A DNA stretch of 17,604 bases, from NCBI GenBank assembly GCA_002428445.1, contig DIWJ01000030.1:64813-82416 (forward strand), written 5' to 3'. Below are positions 14,238 to 17,604 of the stretch, one piece after another (within the stretch, counting starts at the first letter, position 1; each line of letters begins with the position of its first letter). Below the pieces are notes generated by a model. The model saw nothing but the letters and a program-made list of their open reading frames with translations, had not been told where the DNA came from and did not search any database. Source of the stretch: Syntrophaceae bacterium UBA6109. Its GTDB lineage: Bacteria; Desulfobacterota; Syntrophia; Syntrophales; UBA6109. Made by a program: the position numbers and the translations under genes.

Positions 14238-15992
14238 TCAACTCGGGACGCCTTCGGAGCTCCACTCCCTAAGAGCATAGTAATCCTGAAGGAGTTTCTG
14301 GAAATCCTCCCTCCGGACCGTTTTTTTGTCTGTGCCCAGCGGCTCATTAAAAAATCTTTCGGGAAGGGTGTCGTCTTTAATGCTGATCCCCTCGCGAAGA
14401 TTGAATCTCCTGGTCATACTTTGAATGACGGAAGAGATTTTCTTCAACTTCACCTCATCGAGTTTGAGGCCCGTTGTCACCTCAACGATCTCGGACAGGT
14501 TTCCCCAATCCCAATACATATCCCGATAGAAACGGCACAGGATGAGAGAGTCGTGGATATTGAAACGGTCTTCAAATTCGAGAAATAGCTTGGCTTTTCC
14601 TTCTATCTGATCTGTAGGGATCATTCCGGAGAGTTCGGCTTTATAAAAGGTTGACCTCAGATGACAGGCTCCCCGGTCCGAAGTGGCATAGGCCAATCCC
14701 ATCCCCTTCAGTATTCTCGGATCGTACCCCGCAGGATCCAAACCTTTGACATGAATCGCTGTGTCCTCCATTTCCCAAGCCTTGGAGGCAAAACGTATCC
14801 CCTCGGACAGAACAGCCCCGATCCCCTTTTTATAGGCAATATCATGGAGCAGATCCGCGATCCTGTCGACATCCCCCCAAGTAATTCTTTCTTCGATGCG
14901 CTCTTTCTCCGAGGCCTCCATAGCAAAGGCACAGAGGCTTCCGGCGGAAATGGTATCCATTCCCAAGCGATCGCAGACATCGTTAAGATAGGCAATCTCT
15001 TCAATCTCATGCACCATACAGAGGCCCCCGATGGCATATATCGTCTCATACTCAGGCCCCTCGATAATCAATCCCTTATGCCTCCCCTCTCTGATTTCGC
15101 TTAGATTGCCGCAGGCCAAGAAACAACGCGCACAGGCTGCCGGTTTAACCCGGCAGCGTTCTAGAAGCGATTCCGCGCTGATTTCCTCCCAACCCTCAAA
15201 CGTTCCAAGATGCCAATATTTAGAAGGGAAACCGCCGACCGCATTGTTCATAGATACGAGCATGGGCGTTCCATACTTCTTGAAAGCTTGCGCCCCCGGG
15301 CTGTCCTTTCCTCTCTGCAGGGTATCCCTCGAAAATTGCTCCAAGCGTTTCGCATCGGCGAACTCTCGTTTTTTATCGCCATGAAACACCAGAGCCTTCA
15401 CTCTTTTTGAACCCATTACGGCGCCGATTCCGGTTCGGCCGAGAGACCGCCAATGGTCGTTCTCCACTACCGCAAACCGGACCCGGTTCTCACCTGCGGG
15501 ACCGATGACCAGCGCTCCCGCACCGCGTTGATTTACTTTTTTCAAAACCTCATCCTCTGAAAAATATGTCTCCTTCCCCCAGAGGTCTTTTGCATCATGA
15601 AAGATCACCTTCTGGTAAGTGATTTCGATCCAGACCGGTCCATCGGAAGCATCTTCGAAAAGAAACGCGTCATATCCGGTTCGGCTCATCGGTTCGGCCA
15701 CCCTGCCCCCCGAGTAGGATTCTGAAAAGATCCCGGTCAGAGGAGATTTCGTATAGGCACCGAAACGACAGGAACCATGGATCCGGCTGTCCGTCACTGG
15801 ACCGAGGCAAAGGATTAGTCTGTTCTGAGGAGAAAAAGGGTCGACACCAACCGGATTCTCTTTCGTGAGAAGATAAGAACCCAGTCCCTTCCCACCCAGG
15901 CAGATTTCGTATATCGAATCGGGGATCGCCTCCTCTGCGAAGGTCTTCCTCTTCAAGTCGATCCTCAGAATCCTGTTGTAAAAGCCTTTCAT
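14238..15992 (-). CDS. Aldehyde:ferredoxin oxidoreductase family tungstoenzyme, AOR3
   Basis: This 584-residue member of the tungsto-bispterin/[4Fe-4S] family is the third in the window. It has NRILRIDLKRKTF at the N-terminus, CLGGKGLGSYLL, GIGAVMGSKRVK (188-199), cluster ligands Cys287, Cys290 and Cys294 with Cys486 (SLILCRF), GPEYET (Glu314), the pterin motif DRLGMD (341-346) and RGACH (His444). The start at 15992 is chosen because MKGFYNRIL matches the AOR1 N-terminus; a GTG at 16025 is possible. It ends at GVPS, without the TPEKxRELG tail of AOR1 and AOR2, and a +1 frame continues plausibly to 14180, so a late frameshift or sequencing error is possible. It is encoded 69 bp after an aminotransferase, suggesting that it oxidises the aldehyde made by transamination (inference). 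Confidence 0.9.
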   Translation of the reverse strand: MKGFYNRILRIDLKRKTFAEEAIPDSIYEICLGGKGLGSYLLTKENPVGVDPFSPQNRLILCLGPVTDSRIHGSCRFGAYTKSPLTGIFSESYSGGRVAEPMSRTGYDAFLFEDASDGPVWIEITYQKVIFHDAKDLWGKETYFSEDEVLKKVNQRGAGALVIGPAGENRVRFAVVENDHWRSLGRTGIGAVMGSKRVKALVFHGDKKREFADAKRLEQFSRDTLQRGKDSPGAQAFKKYGTPMLVSMNNAVGGFPSKYWHLGTFEGWEEISAESLLERCRVKPAACARCFLACGNLSEIREGRHKGLIIEGPEYETIYAIGGLCMVHEIEEIAYLNDVCDRLGMDTISAGSLCAFAMEASEKERIEERITWGDVDRIADLLHDIAYKKGIGAVLSEGIRFASKAWEMEDTAIHVKGLDPAGYDPRILKGMGLAYATSDRGACHLRSTFYKAELSGMIPTDQIEGKAKLFLEFEDRFNIHDSLILCRFYRDMYWDWGNLSEIVEVTTGLKLDEVKLKKISSVIQSMTRRFNLREGISIKDDTLPERFFNEPLGTDKKTVRREDFQKLLQDYYALREWSSEGVPS

Positions 15993-16018
15993 AAAGATCC
16001 ATCCCTTGGACGGGTCAT
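15989..16018 (-). other. Possible 9-codon leader ORF overlapping the AOR3 start (ATGA)
   Basis: An ATG at 16018, 6 nt after AGGGGGGAG (16033-16025), opens MTRPRDGSL. Its TGA stop (15991-15989) overlaps the AOR3 ATG as ATGA. The strong purine-rich ribosome binding site sits better for this mini-ORF than for AOR3 itself, so translational coupling is possible. It is too short to score on its own. Confidence 0.25.
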
Positions 16019-16061
16019 TACACACTCCCCCCTATCAGCAGTCCACTTGAACCGGAAAAGA

Positions 16062-17396
16062 TTACAGCCCCATGTCCTTTTCCACATCCGCAATCAACTG
16101 ATCCATCATGGCAATGGTGGCGTCAATCTCTTCCCTGCAAATGATCAGGGGCGGTGCGAACTCGATGGCACCACCCATAAATTTAATCATATAGCCTTTT
16201 TCCTTGGCGGAGGCGACCATCTGGGTGAGGCGATTGGCCGGCAGCGGCAGACGGCTCTTCTTGTCCGCCGTGAAATCGATTGCCGTCCACAAACCCAGTC
16301 CCCTGACCTCGCCAACAATGGGGTGGTGTTCGAGGGTGCGTAATCCATCGAGGAAGTATTTTCCCATCTCCGCAGAGTTCTCGACCAGTTTTTCCTTCTG
16401 AAGGATTTCGATGTTTTTCAGGGCCGCCGCGCAGGAAACCGGATGATTGCCGTATGTGTGGAGATGGACAAAGCTATCGATCGGTTTCATGACCTCGTCC
16501 GTACAACCTACCGCTCCCAGCGGGACATAGCCGCTGGTGATACACTTGGCCATGGTAATTAGATCCGGTTTTAGATTGAAATGTTCAAATGCAAACATCT
16601 TGCCGGTCCTTCCGAAACCGCAGATCACCTCATCGATGACCAGCAAGACGCCATATTGATCGCAGATCTTCCGCACGATTGGCCAATATTCCTTGGGGGG
16701 GGCATAGGCTCCGAAACCCTGTTGAACCCCTTCTCCGATGAAAATGGAAACCTGTTCCGGATTTTCGAATTCGATGATGCGACCGATATCCGTTGCACAT
16801 CTCATATTACAGTTTGGATAGGTGAGGCCATAGGTGCAGCGATAACAATAAGGGGACTCAGCAAAGACACCGCCAGGGGCAAGCGGCTCCATCACATGGC
16901 GCATTGGATTGACTGTTCCGAGTGCTCTGATGCCCATCCCGTTGATGCCATGATAAGCACCACGTCGTGAAATTACCTTGAATCGCTCCTTGTCTCCCCT
17001 GGCATGGTGGTAATGCTTTGCAATCTTCATGGCCGATTCGACGGCTTCTGAGCCGTCACATTCGAAGGTAAATTTGTTGATGGGGCCGGGTACTATTTCT
17101 GCGAGCAGATCGGCGAGTTTCATGGGTGGAAAGGTTGCAAATCCGCAAGGCGTATAATAGCCGAGCTTGCAGATCTGATCGTAAACGGCCTGGGCTATCT
17201 CTTTTCTGCCATGGCCTATCGCAACAGGCCGGGTCACTCCCGCGTCCAAATCGAGATACCTTTTCCCATCTTGATCGTAGACGTACATGCCTTCGCCACT
17301 CGTTATGACGGTGATCCCCTTCTTGATGTCTTCCATCGGGGTTCTATGCAGAATAAGGTGAGATGTCTCGTCGAGCTTCTTTATGATCTCTTCCAT
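16062..17396 (-). CDS. Class III PLP-dependent aminotransferase (omega-amino acid:pyruvate type)
   Basis: The family moves an amino group from an omega-amine or omega-amino acid to pyruvate or 2-oxoglutarate, leaving an aldehyde. This 444-residue protein has a complete fold-type I core: GSEA (115-118) for phosphate binding, YHG (148-150) stacking on PLP, Asp255 in VIDEVICGFGRTG, catalytic Lys284 in TMAKCITSGYVPLGAV, and Thr314 in HTYGNHP. A cysteine-rich segment (Cys184, 187, 196 and 200; YCYRC...YPNCNMRC) resembles that of taurine- and beta-alanine-type pyruvate transaminases. The start at 17396 follows AAGGGAG by 7 nt. With alanine dehydrogenase upstream recycling alanine to pyruvate, and AOR3 downstream to oxidise the aldehyde, an amine-degrading route is likely. 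Taurine, beta-alanine, GABA and diamines are all open candidates. Confidence 0.9.
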   Translation of the reverse strand: MEEIIKKLDETSHLILHRTPMEDIKKGITVITSGEGMYVYDQDGKRYLDLDAGVTRPVAIGHGRKEIAQAVYDQICKLGYYTPCGFATFPPMKLADLLAEIVPGPINKFTFECDGSEAVESAMKIAKHYHHARGDKERFKVISRRGAYHGINGMGIRALGTVNPMRHVMEPLAPGGVFAESPYCYRCTYGLTYPNCNMRCATDIGRIIEFENPEQVSIFIGEGVQQGFGAYAPPKEYWPIVRKICDQYGVLLVIDEVICGFGRTGKMFAFEHFNLKPDLITMAKCITSGYVPLGAVGCTDEVMKPIDSFVHLHTYGNHPVSCAAALKNIEILQKEKLVENSAEMGKYFLDGLRTLEHHPIVGEVRGLGLWTAIDFTADKKSRLPLPANRLTQMVASAKEKGYMIKFMGGAIEFAPPLIICREEIDATIAMMDQLIADVEKDMGL

Positions 17397-17458
17397 TTTT
17401 AAACTCCCTTCTATATGAATTTATTCTCCGTCACAATTCCAAGACAAAGACGGAATCT

Positions 17459-17604
17459 TTAAATCAGTTTGTCGATCTGGGCGAGCTTGAGGTTGAAGGC
17501 GTCGGCGACGCCCTTGAAGGTGATCTGACCCTGGATCACGTTGGCGCCCTTCTTGATCTCCGGATTTTCCTGCATCGCCTTTTTCCACCCCTTGTTCGCG
17601 ATTT
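17459..17604 (-). CDS. ald: Alanine dehydrogenase, C-terminal end (cut by the window edge)
   Basis: Only the last 48 codons are present. The segment IANKGWKKAMQENPEIKKG, then a GxITFKGVADAF motif, matches the C-terminal helices of NAD-dependent L-alanine dehydrogenase, where ANKG(W/Y), NP, G-x-N and VADAF-like residues recur. The enzyme deaminates alanine to pyruvate, ammonia and NADH. Its place 62 bp before a pyruvate-type aminotransferase makes a pyruvate-recycling pair likely. The catalytic and NAD-binding parts lie outside the window, so activity cannot be judged from here. Confidence 0.82.
   Translation of the reverse strand, partial: IANKGWKKAMQENPEIKKGANVIQGQITFKGVADAFNLKLAQIDKLI

Noticed and set aside
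1368..15992. Assigning any of the AORs as benzoyl-CoA reductase BamB
   Set aside because: BamB is in the same superfamily and occurs in similar organisms, but none of the BamC-I partner genes is present and the N-terminal sequences look like general AOR members.

Overview
The window is 17.6 kb, and every gene I can support lies on the minus strand, so it reads from right to left. It looks like an accessory catabolic region of an anaerobic, moderately GC-rich bacterium, most likely a Desulfobacterota/deltaproteobacterial (Syntrophus-like) organism. This placement is an inference from gene content: three aldehyde:ferredoxin oxidoreductase (AOR) family tungstoenzymes, two TRAP-type transporters of different classes, and a decayed insertion sequence. 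No phylogenetic marker was tested.

Right-hand cluster, in transcription order: the end of alanine dehydrogenase (17604-17459, partial), a class III PLP aminotransferase (17396-16062), AOR3 (15992-14238), a classical TRAP transporter dctP-dctQ-dctM (14070-11068), a MoaD/ThiS-like sulfur carrier ending in Gly-Gly (10963-10691), and AOR2 (10678-8843). It ends in a roughly 115-bp repeat and an insertion sequence remnant (8842-8151).

Left-hand cluster: a near-consensus promoter (-35 TTGACA, 16-bp spacer, -10 TAGAAT) overlaps a perfect 14-bp palindrome. It drives gntR (8097-7351), an SMP-30/gluconolactonase-like protein (7298-6372), a TAXI-type TRAP binding protein (6246-5293), a fused TRAP permease (5204-3333), AOR1 (3257-1368) and a small cupin (1283-828). 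Downstream are an array of stem-loops and a second copy of the ~115-bp repeat. The 5' end of prfC (release factor 3, 371-1) follows, with its own promoter and a terminator hairpin inside its leader.

How the genes may work together (inference): each cluster pairs a high-affinity importer for an organic acid-like solute with one or two tungsten oxidoreductases that would interconvert aldehyde and acid using ferredoxin. On the right, the aminotransferase could turn an omega-amine into an aldehyde for AOR3 while alanine dehydrogenase regenerates pyruvate, and the MoaD-like protein may serve pterin cofactor assembly. On the left, a lactonase-like protein and a cupin would support AOR1, with the GntR regulator probably controlling its own operon. 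Both clusters carry a large stem-loop between the binding-protein gene and the permease genes. The substrates cannot be read from the sequence.
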